Part shown: positions 25,213 through 33,116 of the stretch, piece by piece
How positions within the stretch are numbered: the stretch's first letter is position 1
Layout of the letters: each line of letters starts with the position of its first letter
From: JAAFIP01 sp031367325
GTDB taxonomy: Bacteria > Pseudomonadota > Gammaproteobacteria > Burkholderiales > Burkholderiaceae_C
Reading direction: 5' to 3'
Assembly: GCA_031367325.1 (NCBI GenBank)
Contig: JANLPQ010000027.1
Location: forward strand, 1 to 64,000
Length of the DNA stretch: 64,000 nucleotides
Program-made: the position numbers and the translations under genes
The notes under the pieces: generated by a model
Told to the model about the DNA's origin: nothing
The model's database searches: none
The model's input: the letters and a program-made list of their open reading frames with translations, nothing else

Positions 25213-27306
25213 ATGCAAGATCTAGCCGAAGTTATTCCAGAAACGAAAAAAGGCACATTCGTACGCTATCCAGGCTCGCCGTTTGAGCTGTTTCAGCCGT
25301 ACCCGCCTGCGGGCGACCAACCTACTGCAATTGCGCAGCTGGTAGAGGGCATCAACGATGGTGAGGTGTTTCAAACCCTGCTGGGCGTCACCGGGTCGGG
25401 CAAAACCTTTACTATGGCTAACGTGATTGCCCAGCTGGGGCGGCCTGCCATCGTGTTTGCGCCGAACAAAACATTAGCCGCGCAACTGTACAGTGAATTT
25501 CGCGAATTTTTTCCTAAAAACGCGGTGGAGTACTTTGTCAGCTACTACGACTATTACCAGCCAGAGGCGTATGTGCCGCAGCGCGATTTGTTCATTGAAA
25601 AAGACTCTGCGATTAACGAGCATATTGAGCAAATGCGCTTGAGCTGCACCAAATCTATTTTAGAAAGACGCGATGTGATCATCGTTGCTACCGTCTCGGC
25701 CATCTATGGTATTGGCGAGCCTGAGAGCTACCACAAAATGATTATGACGCTGCGCACCGGTGACAAGGTAGGCCAGCGCGATTTGATAGTGCAGCTGATT
25801 CGCATGCAATACCAGCGCAACGATGCAGATTTTTCGCGTGGCAAGTTTCGCGTGCGGGGCGACACGATTGATGTGTTTCCGGCAGAGCATTCTGAACTGG
25901 CCATTCGCATTGAACTGTTTGACGACGAGATTGAATCGCTCAGCTTGTTTGACCCACTCACAGGCCGTATTCGCCAGAAGATTCCGCGCTTTACCGTGTA
26001 CCCGTCTAGCCATTACGTTACGCCGCGCGACAAGGTGCTGACCGCAATAGAGACCATCAAGATGGAGTTGTCCGACCGCCTGAAAGAGCTGGTGGGCATG
26101 AACAAATTGGTGGAGGCGCAGCGGCTAGAGCAGCGCACCCGCTTCGATTTGGAGATGATGAGCGAGATAGGCCACTGCAAAGGCATTGAAAACTACACCC
26201 GCCATTTAAGCGGTGCCGCACCCGGCAGCCCGCCTAGTACTTTGACCGACTACATGCCCAAAGACGCGATTATGTTTTTGGACGAAAGCCACCAAATGAT
26301 TGGCCAGCTGAACGCCATGTACAGTGGCGACCGGTCACGCAAAACGACGCTGGTGGAATACGGCTTTAGGTTGCCCAGCGCGCTAGACAACCGGCCGCTG
26401 AAGTTTGAAGAGTTTGAAAAACGCATGCGCCAGTGCATCTTTGTCAGCGCCACACCTGCAGCCTACGAAGGCGAGCATTCGGGCCAAGTGGTAGAGCAAC
26501 TGGTGCGCCCCACCGGCCTAGTAGACCCCGAGGTAGAAGTACGCCCCGCCACGCACCAGGTAGATGATGTGCTGCAAGAAATTCGCATACGTGTGGAGAA
26601 AAACGAGCGTGTGCTGATCACCACGCTGACCAAACGCATGGCCGAGCAGCTAACCGACTACCTGAGCGACAACGGCTGCAAAGTGCGCTATTTGCACAGC
26701 GATGTAGATACCGTAGAGCGCGTGGAGATTTTGCGCGACTTGCGCCTGGGCACCTTCGACGTGCTAGTAGGTATTAACCTGCTGCGCGAGGGCCTAGACA
26801 TTCCAGAGGTGTCTTTGGTGGCTATTTTGGATGCTGACAAAGAAGGCTTTTTGCGGGCAGAGCGCAGCTTGATTCAAACCATTGGCCGCGCAGCCCGCAA
26901 CCTGAACGGACGTGCTATTTTGTACGCCGACAAAATGACCGACAGCATGAAACGCGCTATCAGCGAGACCGAGCGTCGCCGCATCAAGCAAACCCAATTT
27001 AACCTGGACAACGGCATTACACCCAAGTCGATTGTGAAGAAAGTGCGCGATTTGATCGACGGCGTGTACAGCGAAAAAGCCAGCAAAGCCGCCGAGCAAC
27101 GCGAGCTAGACCGCGCGCATGTAGAAGATATGAGCGACAAAGACGTTAGCAAGCAAATCAAACGCCTGGAAAAGCAAATGATCGACCATGCCAAAAACCT
27201 GGAGTTTGAAAAGGCCGCCCGCGTGCGCGACCAGCTGGCGCTGCTGCGCGAGCAAGCGTTTGGCGCGTCGGGGTCAGACAATATCGTGCCGCTGTCTGCT
27301 GCATAG
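25213..27306 (+). CDS. uvrB: UvrABC excinuclease subunit B
   Basis: DNA-damage-recognition helicase-like subunit of nucleotide excision repair; it is loaded by UvrA and then recruits UvrC. The 697-residue protein is full length. It has Walker A GVTGSGKT near residue 60, the damage-probing beta-hairpin YYDYYQPEAYVPQRD near 112-126, FLDESHQ for Walker B, VSATPA, the helicase motif QTIGRAARN near 560, and a C-terminal UVR motif (LEKQMIDHAKNLEFEKAARVRD) that contacts UvrC. ATG 25213 starts 70 bases after the large inverted repeat. No LexA-type box was found in the short upstream stretch. The end of the gene is followed by a perfect GTGGCATGCCAC palindrome at 27313. Confidence 0.97.
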   Translation: MQDLAEVIPETKKGTFVRYPGSPFELFQPYPPAGDQPTAIAQLVEGINDGEVFQTLLGVTGSGKTFTMANVIAQLGRPAIVFAPNKTLAAQLYSEFREFFPKNAVEYFVSYYDYYQPEAYVPQRDLFIEKDSAINEHIEQMRLSCTKSILERRDVIIVATVSAIYGIGEPESYHKMIMTLRTGDKVGQRDLIVQLIRMQYQRNDADFSRGKFRVRGDTIDVFPAEHSELAIRIELFDDEIESLSLFDPLTGRIRQKIPRFTVYPSSHYVTPRDKVLTAIETIKMELSDRLKELVGMNKLVEAQRLEQRTRFDLEMMSEIGHCKGIENYTRHLSGAAPGSPPSTLTDYMPKDAIMFLDESHQMIGQLNAMYSGDRSRKTTLVEYGFRLPSALDNRPLKFEEFEKRMRQCIFVSATPAAYEGEHSGQVVEQLVRPTGLVDPEVEVRPATHQVDDVLQEIRIRVEKNERVLITTLTKRMAEQLTDYLSDNGCKVRYLHSDVDTVERVEILRDLRLGTFDVLVGINLLREGLDIPEVSLVAILDADKEGFLRAERSLIQTIGRAARNLNGRAILYADKMTDSMKRAISETERRRIKQTQFNLDNGITPKSIVKKVRDLIDGVYSEKASKAAEQRELDRAHVEDMSDKDVSKQIKRLEKQMIDHAKNLEFEKAARVRDQLALLREQAFGASGSDNIVPLSAA

Positions 27307-27416
27307 GTAACGGTGGCATGCCACGACGGATGGAGCAAGGTACGGCCGGGCAGGGTAAGCCGAGCTGTTTTAGGCATCAAAATATATGGGTTATAGGCTG
27401 CTAACCCAAGTAAAAC

Positions 27417-27432
27417 CTGCTCAAGCAGCTAT
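27417..27432 (-). repeat. Dispersed repeat, long form, reverse orientation
   Basis: CTGCTCAAGCAGCTAT preceded by GGCTGCTAACCCAAGTAAAAC, that is the reverse complement of the long form seen at 14466 and 23644. It lies in the gap between uvrB and the beta-propeller lipoprotein gene. Confidence 0.9.
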
Positions 27433-27593
27433 AGAATTAGTAGTATCTTGAAGCCTATTAAAGTGTGTCGTGTACACAGCTCAATCGGTTTACAAAGCTT
27501 ACGTTTAGCAACCACGACTGGACCTTGGTCCAATGTGCAAACTGCGGGGTTTGCATAGCATCTGGCTTTTATTCATGAAAGCATGGTGTGGCT

Positions 27594-28604
27594 ATGCGTT
27601 ACTCAAAAACAAGATTGTCAGTTATCGTCGTGGCCGCTGCGCTGGCTTTAGCAGCCTGCGGTGGTGGAGGCGGGGGTGGCGAAGCGGCTCCTGCAGGTAC
27701 TGCGCCAGTGGGTAACACGGCACGCACTGGCACGATGGTGTATGTGCGCAGCAGTGAACTGCTGGCGGTAGATATGGCAAGCGGCACAACACGTTTGCTA
27801 GCCGATACACTGAGTGGTACTAACCGAAATTTTGCTGGCGCCTCGGTAGGCCCTGCTGGGGAATTTGCGCTAAGTTTCAACACCGCCACGCCACTTTCCA
27901 ACACCGGCTTCATTACTATTTTGAAACCGGATGGTTCCCAAGAGCGCTCTCTCACGGTTAAATACATGTTCAATGGCCCGCCCTACCTATCACCTGACGG
28001 TAGCAAAATCATGTTTGATGGCAGTTTCTACCCCGGCAGTTTGCCAAATAGGAGATTCGTGCAGGCCATTTCCATAACTGGCGAAAACTTGTTCTTCTAC
28101 CCCGATTTTAGTTTTCCACTGTGGATGCCAGATGGAAGACTTTTGTTGTCTGGTAAAGACGGTTTGTACATCGGCGAGGCCAAGATTAGCGGCCAAGCCG
28201 TTTTGATTCCCAATAGCCAAAAGATTGGTAACTATTCTGTCAGCCCAGATGGAAAGAAAATTGCTTTTATACGCCGCACTGCCACAGGTGCACTAGGGCA
28301 TGTTTACATGATGAATATTGACGGCACAGGCACACGCCAAGTTACCAACTCCAAAACCAGTGAGGAGATCGATGTCAGCTTCTCCCCCGATGGCAATAGT
28401 TTGATGGTTACTACGTCTGGTTGTATCTCCGTGTTTGACAGTTTTCCCTACGCTATTGGTGACGTCAGTGCTGATTTGATCCATGTGATTCCAGCCAGCG
28501 CCAGCATGTTGGATATTCTGGATGTTGCGAACCTGTCGGGCACGGCTTTGCAAAGAGAGAATGGCGCTAGCCGATGCACAGATGGTACTTTAAGCTGGCG
28601 CTAG
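27594..28604 (+). CDS. Lipoprotein with TolB-like beta-propeller repeats
   Basis: Exported protein of 336 residues. The signal (LSVIVVAAALALAAC) ends in a lipobox with Cys near residue 22 followed by a Gly run. The rest is a series of beta-propeller blades of the TolB/PD40 type: LSPDGSKIMFDG, VSPDGKKIAFIRR and FSPDGNSLMVTT each start with the S/A-P-D-G turn. Such proteins usually bind other proteins in the periplasm; no enzyme motif is visible. A GTG six bases upstream (27588) is an alternative start. The gene is isolated between two dispersed repeats. Confidence 0.8.
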   Translation: MRYSKTRLSVIVVAAALALAACGGGGGGGEAAPAGTAPVGNTARTGTMVYVRSSELLAVDMASGTTRLLADTLSGTNRNFAGASVGPAGEFALSFNTATPLSNTGFITILKPDGSQERSLTVKYMFNGPPYLSPDGSKIMFDGSFYPGSLPNRRFVQAISITGENLFFYPDFSFPLWMPDGRLLLSGKDGLYIGEAKISGQAVLIPNSQKIGNYSVSPDGKKIAFIRRTATGALGHVYMMNIDGTGTRQVTNSKTSEEIDVSFSPDGNSLMVTTSGCISVFDSFPYAIGDVSADLIHVIPASASMLDILDVANLSGTALQRENGASRCTDGTLSWR

Positions 28605-28660
28605 TTAACTCCCGCAGTGCGTATAATTAAGTGCCAAATCGGTCTTTCAGGCCGTAATAC

Positions 28661-28676
28661 CTGCTCAAGCAGCTAT
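28661..28676 (-). repeat. Dispersed repeat, short form, reverse orientation
   Basis: CTGCTCAAGCAGCTAT preceded by AGGCCGTAATAC, the short variant that also occurs inside phaZ. It ends 19 bases before the start of the tyrosine phosphatase gene, so it lies in that gene's 5' leader and could influence translation. Confidence 0.88.
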
Positions 28677-28695
28677 TTAATTAGTAGCACTCACC

Positions 28696-29226
28696 ATGTC
28701 GTCCATACCCGCCGCACAGCCCGATTCGCCCGAACCACCCGTGATTCAAATTCTCATGGTCTGCATGGGCAACATTTGTCGCAGCCCTACGGCTGAGGGT
28801 GTATTGCGCGCTAAAGTGGCGCAAGCCGGGCTGACACAGCAGGTACTAATCGACTCTGCAGGCACGCATAACTACCACCCCGGCAGCCCGCCCGATGAGC
28901 GCAGTGCAGCGCATGCTTTGCGCCGCGGGCTAGACCTGTCAGCCCTGCGTGCCCGGCAAATCCACGCAGACGACTACGCCGACTTTGACCTGATATTGGC
29001 CATGGATTGGGACAATTTAGCGCTGCTGCAGGTAGATTGCCCGCCCGAGCACGCCATCAAACTCAAGCTGTTGATGGAATTTGCCGACCCCAGCGCCGCA
29101 CTGGGTGCTGTGGTGCCCGACCCATACCACGGTGGCGCAGCCGGTTTTGACCAGGTTTTAGACCTGACCGAGGCGGCTTGCGACGGTTTGGTCCAGCATT
29201 TGGCACTAATTCTGACTAAAGTTTAG
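28696..29226 (+). CDS. Low-molecular-weight protein tyrosine phosphatase
   Basis: Cytoplasmic phosphatase of 176 residues. The active-site P-loop CMGNICRS (CX5R, Cys near residue 23 and Arg near 29) sits at the N-terminus, and the general-acid loop VPDPYHGG lies near residue 137. IDSAGTHNYHPGSPPDERS is also typical of the family. The first 16 residues are a Pro/Ser extension. The gene lies directly upstream of the isc operon in the same direction, as often seen in betaproteobacteria, but is separated from iscR by a promoter region with an IscR-like box. Confidence 0.94.
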   Translation: MSSIPAAQPDSPEPPVIQILMVCMGNICRSPTAEGVLRAKVAQAGLTQQVLIDSAGTHNYHPGSPPDERSAAHALRRGLDLSALRARQIHADDYADFDLILAMDWDNLALLQVDCPPEHAIKLKLLMEFADPSAALGAVVPDPYHGGAAGFDQVLDLTEAACDGLVQHLALILTKV

Positions 29227-29304
29227 ATTTTTGTCTTACAGCAATGCGCCCATCCCAAGGTTTAAACTATTTGAATACCTGAGCAGACCGTTCAGTTATG
29301 TGCT

Positions 29305-29330
29305 ATACTTGACGGTAACAGTCGGGAACT
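29305..29330 (+). promoter_or_regulatory. Candidate IscR type 1 binding site overlapping the isc promoter
   Basis: ATACTTGAC, seven bases, then GTCGGGAACT, closely matching the known type 1 IscR pattern (ATA-YTGAC, spacer, GTC-GG-T). The TATACT at 29304-29309 could serve as the -10 element, so [2Fe-2S]-IscR bound here would block transcription, as in the established feedback loop of the isc operon. No clear -35 element was seen. Confidence 0.7.
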
Positions 29331-29445
29331 AAGCAGATGGTCCTTTTATCAGACAGTTCTGCACCCTTAGGCTGGTAAACCCGCATACTAATAGCGGGTG
29401 TACCAAGAGGCCGCGAAGGCCAGGATGGAGTTCAGCGCCACTGCG
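29331..29445 (+). ncRNA. Possible structured 5' leader of the isc operon
   Basis: The leader between the promoter and iscR is about 180 bases, unusually long. It can form a bulged stem: TGGTA (29373-29377) with TACCA (29401-29405), enclosing ACCCGC (29379-29384) with GCGGGT (29394-29399) around a nine-base loop. A second hairpin GGCC-GCGAA-GGCC follows at 29409-29421. No known riboswitch class is recognised. Confidence 0.4.
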
Positions 29446-29512
29446 TTTTGTATGCATTATTTATACAAAGCGTGGAAGCAACCAATAACTGTAAGCACTA
29501 AAGGAGCTTGCG

Positions 29513-30052
29513 ATGCGTCTCACAACTAAAGGCCGTTTTGCGGTCACTGCAATGATTGACTTGGCCTTGCGCCAAAATTCTGGTCCCGTCACTTTGGCGG
29601 CCATCAGCCAACGCCAGCAAATATCGCTGTCGTACCTAGAGCAACTGTTTGGCAAGCTACGCCGCCATGAGTTGGTCGAATCTACCCGCGGCCCCGGCGG
29701 CGGCTACACCCTGGGCCGCAAGGCAGCCGACATCACTATTGCCGACATCATCGTGTCGGTAGATGAGCCGATGGACGCTACCCAGTGCGGCGGCAAAGAA
29801 AACTGTACTGGCAACGACGCTGGCCGCTGCATGACACACGAGTTATGGGCATCATTAAACACCCGCATGGTAGAGTTTTTAGACTCCGTGAATCTGCAGC
29901 ACATGGTGGACGAGCAGTTGGCCAAAGGCTTAGAGATTGAATCCAAGCCGATGTTCAAAAAAGCTATCGCGCCGATGCCCATATCTAAGCCCATTCGCAT
30001 CAACGCACCGAATTCAGTGTTTGCGCTTGGGAATGTGTTTGCTAAACAGTAG
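29513..30052 (+). CDS. iscR: Iron-sulfur cluster assembly transcription regulator
   Basis: Rrf2-family regulator of 179 residues that senses Fe-S status through a [2Fe-2S] cluster and represses the isc operon. The N-terminal winged helix starts MRLTTKGRFAVTAMIDLAL, with LSYLEQLFGKLRR as recognition region and GPGGGYTLGR as wing. Cluster ligands are Cys92, Cys98 and Cys106 plus His109; the spacing between the second and third Cys is seven residues, two more than in the E. coli protein. The C-terminus after residue 140 is longer than in E. coli. The gene starts with a GGAG ribosome-binding site and leads the operon. Confidence 0.95.
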   Translation: MRLTTKGRFAVTAMIDLALRQNSGPVTLAAISQRQQISLSYLEQLFGKLRRHELVESTRGPGGGYTLGRKAADITIADIIVSVDEPMDATQCGGKENCTGNDAGRCMTHELWASLNTRMVEFLDSVNLQHMVDEQLAKGLEIESKPMFKKAIAPMPISKPIRINAPNSVFALGNVFAKQ

Positions 30053-30121
30053 TCCAGCCAGGTATTTACCGATCCGTAAAACCTGTATTTTATTTTTAGC
30101 CAGTCATTGAATGCACTAGCC

Positions 30122-31342
30122 ATGAGCGATACACCCCACTTCCCCATTTACATGGATTACAGTTCCACCAACCCGTGCGACCCACGCGTGGTGGACGCCA
30201 TGATTCCTTGGTTGCGCGAGCATTTTGGTAACCCCGCGTCACGCAGTCATGCGTGGGGCTGGGAGGCTGAGGCCGCTGTAGAAAAAGCGCGTGACCATAT
30301 TGCAGCCCTCATAGGTGCCGACCCACGCGAGATCGTATGGACCAGCGGCGCGACGGAGTCGAATAACTTGGCTATCAAAGGTGCAGCCGGTTTTTATAAA
30401 ACCAAAGGCAAACACCTGATCACTGTGAAGACCGAGCACAAAGCTGTGCTGGACACCATGCGCGAGCTAGAACGCCAAGGTTTCGAAGTTACCTATCTCG
30501 ACGTGCAAGATGACGGCTTGGTGAATTTGGATGCGTTCAAAGCCGCCATTCGCCCCGACACGATTTTAGCCAGCGTCATGTACGTAAATAACGAAATTGG
30601 TGTCATCCAAGACATGATGGCGCTGGGCAGTGCTTGCCGTGAGAAGGGCGTGATCTTCCACGTAGACGCAGCGCAAGCCACAGGTCGCGTAGAGTTTGAC
30701 ATCAGCAAAATGCCAATCGACTTGATGAGCCTTACATCGCACAAAACCTATGGCCCCAAAGGCATTGGCGCACTGTATGTACGCCGCAAGCCACGCGTGC
30801 GACTAGAGGCGCAAATGCACGGCGGTGGTCACGAGCGCGGCATGCGCAGCGGCACACTGCCCACGCACCAGTGCGTAGGCATGGGCGAGGCGTACCGCAT
30901 TGCCAAAGAAGAAATGCATGAAGAAAATAAAAAAATCACAGTGCTACAACAACGCTTGATGAACGGCTTAAAAGGCATTGAACAAGTGTTTATCAACGGC
31001 CACGAAACCCAGCGCGTGCCGCACAATATCAACATGAGCTTTAACTATGTTGAGGGCGAAAGCCTGATCATGGGCATCAAAGGCTTGGCGGTGTCATCTG
31101 GCTCGGCTTGCACATCGGCATCGCTAGAGCCCAGCTATGTACTGCGCGCACTAGGTCGCAGCGACGAGCTAGCCCACAGCAGCTTGCGCATGACCATTGG
31201 CCGCTGGACCACTGAAGCCGAGATTGATTTTGCGATTGCGACGATTAAAGAAAACGTTGCCAAACTGCGCGACATGAGCCCGCTGTGGGACATGTACCAA
31301 GATGGTATTGATATTTCTACGATTCAGTGGACAGCACATTGA
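30122..31342 (+). CDS. iscS: Cysteine desulfurase
   Basis: PLP enzyme that takes sulfur from cysteine and passes it as persulfide to IscU and other acceptors. The 406-residue protein has IYMDYSSTNPCDPRV at the N-terminus, SGATESNN, the PLP-binding Lys in TSHKTYGPKG, RSGTLPTHQ, and the catalytic Cys in SSGSACTSASLEPSYVLRALG. The end NTIQW-like STIQWTAH matches the family. No strong ribosome-binding site is seen; ATG 30122 is chosen by homology and ATG 30107 would add five residues. The usual Ala-Thr-Thr-Pro near the N-terminus is Ser-Thr-Asn-Pro here. Confidence 0.96.
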   Translation: MSDTPHFPIYMDYSSTNPCDPRVVDAMIPWLREHFGNPASRSHAWGWEAEAAVEKARDHIAALIGADPREIVWTSGATESNNLAIKGAAGFYKTKGKHLITVKTEHKAVLDTMRELERQGFEVTYLDVQDDGLVNLDAFKAAIRPDTILASVMYVNNEIGVIQDMMALGSACREKGVIFHVDAAQATGRVEFDISKMPIDLMSLTSHKTYGPKGIGALYVRRKPRVRLEAQMHGGGHERGMRSGTLPTHQCVGMGEAYRIAKEEMHEENKKITVLQQRLMNGLKGIEQVFINGHETQRVPHNINMSFNYVEGESLIMGIKGLAVSSGSACTSASLEPSYVLRALGRSDELAHSSLRMTIGRWTTEAEIDFAIATIKENVAKLRDMSPLWDMYQDGIDISTIQWTAH

Positions 31343-31344
31343 GA

Positions 31345-31737
31345 ATGATGTTTAAAGGCATTATGTGTATCAGTGCTATCTGCGCAGCGCTAGGTGCACA
31401 GGCCTCTACAGGCATAAGCTGTCTGTTGGCAGTGCAAGTCAAAGAAAAGTTTGTGCAACCAATTGAACAAACCATCGTTAAAGCCAAGGTGGTAGAGGTC
31501 AAAGATAATGTCAATGGCCGTAACGATTCAGATTGCAAAGGGTTGTTTGAAAAGACAAAAACAGTTTGGTTAAATGTCTCAAACAATAACTTAAGAGACA
31601 AGCCAGCGGCCATTACCGTAGGGCAGACAATGTGGGTTGGCTTTATTTATGGGGATGACCGCGGTGGCGCAGTGTGGCGCGACTATTCGGTCATTACCCA
31701 GCAACAATATTTGGAGAAGAAAAATGGCATACAGTGA
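31345..31737 (+). CDS. Small exported protein inserted between iscS and iscU
   Basis: Unrecognised 130-residue protein. MMFKGIMCISAICAALGAQAS is a good signal peptide with cleavage after AQA, so the product should be periplasmic. The mature part has two Cys (ISCLL and SDCKG), beta-strand-like stretches (VKAKVVEVKDN, TVWLNVSNN) and ends WRDYSVITQQQYLEKK. It starts two bases after the iscS stop, and its 3' end overlaps the iscU start by 14 bp and supplies GGAGAAG as the iscU ribosome-binding site. It is thus fully embedded in the operon. An exported protein here is not part of the known isc set. It is A+T-richer than iscS and iscU, suggesting a recent insertion. Confidence 0.75.
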   Translation: MMFKGIMCISAICAALGAQASTGISCLLAVQVKEKFVQPIEQTIVKAKVVEVKDNVNGRNDSDCKGLFEKTKTVWLNVSNNNLRDKPAAITVGQTMWVGFIYGDDRGGAVWRDYSVITQQQYLEKKNGIQ

Positions 31738-32134
31738 AAAAGTAGTTGACCACTACGAAAACCCCCGTAACGTCGGCAGTTTTGAAAAAGGCGACGACAC
31801 CGTAGGCACCGGCATGGTCGGCGCACCTGCGTGTGGCGACGTGATGAAGCTGCAGATCAAGGTCAACCCGGTGACGGGTGTGATTGAAGACGCACGCTTT
31901 AAAACCTATGGCTGCGGGTCGGCGATTGCTTCCAGCTCGCTAGTTACCGAGTGGGTCAAAGGCAAAACGCTAGACCAAGCTGCAGCTTTAAAGAACAGCC
32001 AAATCGCTGAAGAACTGGCGTTGCCGCCGGTGAAGATTCACTGCTCTATTTTGGCCGAAGACGCTATTAAGGCAGCAGTCAACGATTACAAAGCCAAGCA
32101 CGGCGTAGCAGCGGCTGCAGCAGTAGCCGCATAA
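31724..32134 (+). CDS. iscU: Iron-sulfur cluster scaffold protein
   Basis: Scaffold on which [2Fe-2S] clusters are built before transfer to client proteins. The 136-residue protein has the ligand Cys37 in GAPACGDV, Cys64 in YGCGSAIASSS and the His-Cys pair in LPPVKIHCS; the LPPVK loop is the recognition site for HscA. The C-terminus carries an unusual Ala/Val tail (VAAAAAVAA) of about nine residues. ATG 31724 follows GGAGAAG and lies within the end of the inserted secreted-protein gene, so translation is likely coupled. Confidence 0.96.
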   Translation: MAYSEKVVDHYENPRNVGSFEKGDDTVGTGMVGAPACGDVMKLQIKVNPVTGVIEDARFKTYGCGSAIASSSLVTEWVKGKTLDQAAALKNSQIAEELALPPVKIHCSILAEDAIKAAVNDYKAKHGVAAAAAVAA

Positions 32135-32226
32135 AGTAAAAACTCAACTTGAACAGAGCCAATAACTCCGTTCAAACTGGGCCCGTTAAAGCTTTTAAAC
32201 TGACTTAGCACCTTACGCAATCCATC

Positions 32227-32550
32227 ATGGCAGTTACCCTATCCCCCGCCGCCGCCAAGCACGTCACCAAGTACCTTACCAAGCGCGGTAAGGGCATAGG
32301 TGTGCGTTTGGGCGTTAAAACCACCGGTTGCTCGGGTTTGGCTTATAAGTTGGAATATGTGGACGAAGTGCCGCCTGAGGATGTGCTGTTTGAAACCCAA
32401 GGCATCAAGCTGATGGTGGACCCAAAGAGCTTGGCTTACTTAGACGGCACCGAGCTAGACTTCGTACGTGAAGGCTTGAACGAAGGCTTTAAATTCAACA
32501 ACCCCAATGAACGCGATAAGTGCGGTTGCGGTGAAAGCTTCCGCGTTTAA
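32227..32550 (+). CDS. iscA: A-type iron-sulfur cluster carrier
   Basis: 107-residue carrier that receives clusters or iron and delivers them to [4Fe-4S] proteins. The three conserved Cys are at 35 (TTGCSGLAY) and 99 and 101 (KCGCGESF), exactly as in E. coli IscA. It follows iscU by 92 bases and is transcribed with it. The gap between them holds no visible terminator. Confidence 0.95.
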   Translation: MAVTLSPAAAKHVTKYLTKRGKGIGVRLGVKTTGCSGLAYKLEYVDEVPPEDVLFETQGIKLMVDPKSLAYLDGTELDFVREGLNEGFKFNNPNERDKCGCGESFRV

Positions 32551-32578
32551 ATACGTCCATACGGGCGGCAAGCCACTT

Positions 32579-33097
32579 GTGAATCTCCAGTCCAACGACT
32601 TCGAACTTTTTAACCTGCCCACCACCTTTGTGCAGGACCGCGCGGCTGTCGATGCGCGATGGAAAGACTTGCAGCGCGAAGCGCACCCCGACAAATTTGC
32701 TGCGCAAGGGGCTGCAGCGCAGCGTATCGCCATGCAGTGGAGCGTGCGCATCAACGAGGCCTACCAACGACTGAAAGACCCAATTCGCCGCGCCGCCTAC
32801 CTGTGCGAGCTGCACCACGCGCCGATCAACGCTGAAAATAATACCGCCATGCCTGCAGCATTTTTAATGCAACAAATCGAACTGCGCGAGGCACTAGATG
32901 ATGCCGCAAGCACAGAAGATTTGGATGAAATCAACGTGCAAGCCAAGCAAATCCTGTTCAAGCAGCTATCAGAAGTAGAGCAAATGATAGACACTTTAAA
33001 AGACTACAAGCAAGCCGCCCAAGCTGTCAGAGCCCTTATGTTCGTTGAGCGCTTTACGCAAGACATCGGTGCGCGCTACGAGGCTCTGGGACAATAG
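32579..33097 (+). CDS. hscB: J-domain co-chaperone HscB
   Basis: Co-chaperone that brings IscU to HscA and stimulates its ATPase. From GTG 32579 the protein has 172 residues and begins with the family N-terminus (NLQSNDFELFNLP). The HPD tripeptide that triggers Hsp70 ATPase is in REAHPDKFA near residue 38, followed by INEAYQRLKDPIRRAAYL. The C-terminal helical domain binds IscU. An upstream ATG (32507) would overlap iscA by 44 bases and add 24 residues with no family match, so it is not preferred. Confidence 0.93.
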   Translation: MNLQSNDFELFNLPTTFVQDRAAVDARWKDLQREAHPDKFAAQGAAAQRIAMQWSVRINEAYQRLKDPIRRAAYLCELHHAPINAENNTAMPAAFLMQQIELREALDDAASTEDLDEINVQAKQILFKQLSEVEQMIDTLKDYKQAAQAVRALMFVERFTQDIGARYEALGQ

Positions 33098-33116
33098 GCT
33101 AACTGCAAAAAAATCC

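Noticed and set aside
29331..29512. SRP RNA, 6S RNA or known riboswitch in the isc leader
   Set aside because: The conserved loops of those RNAs are missing; only generic hairpins can be drawn.
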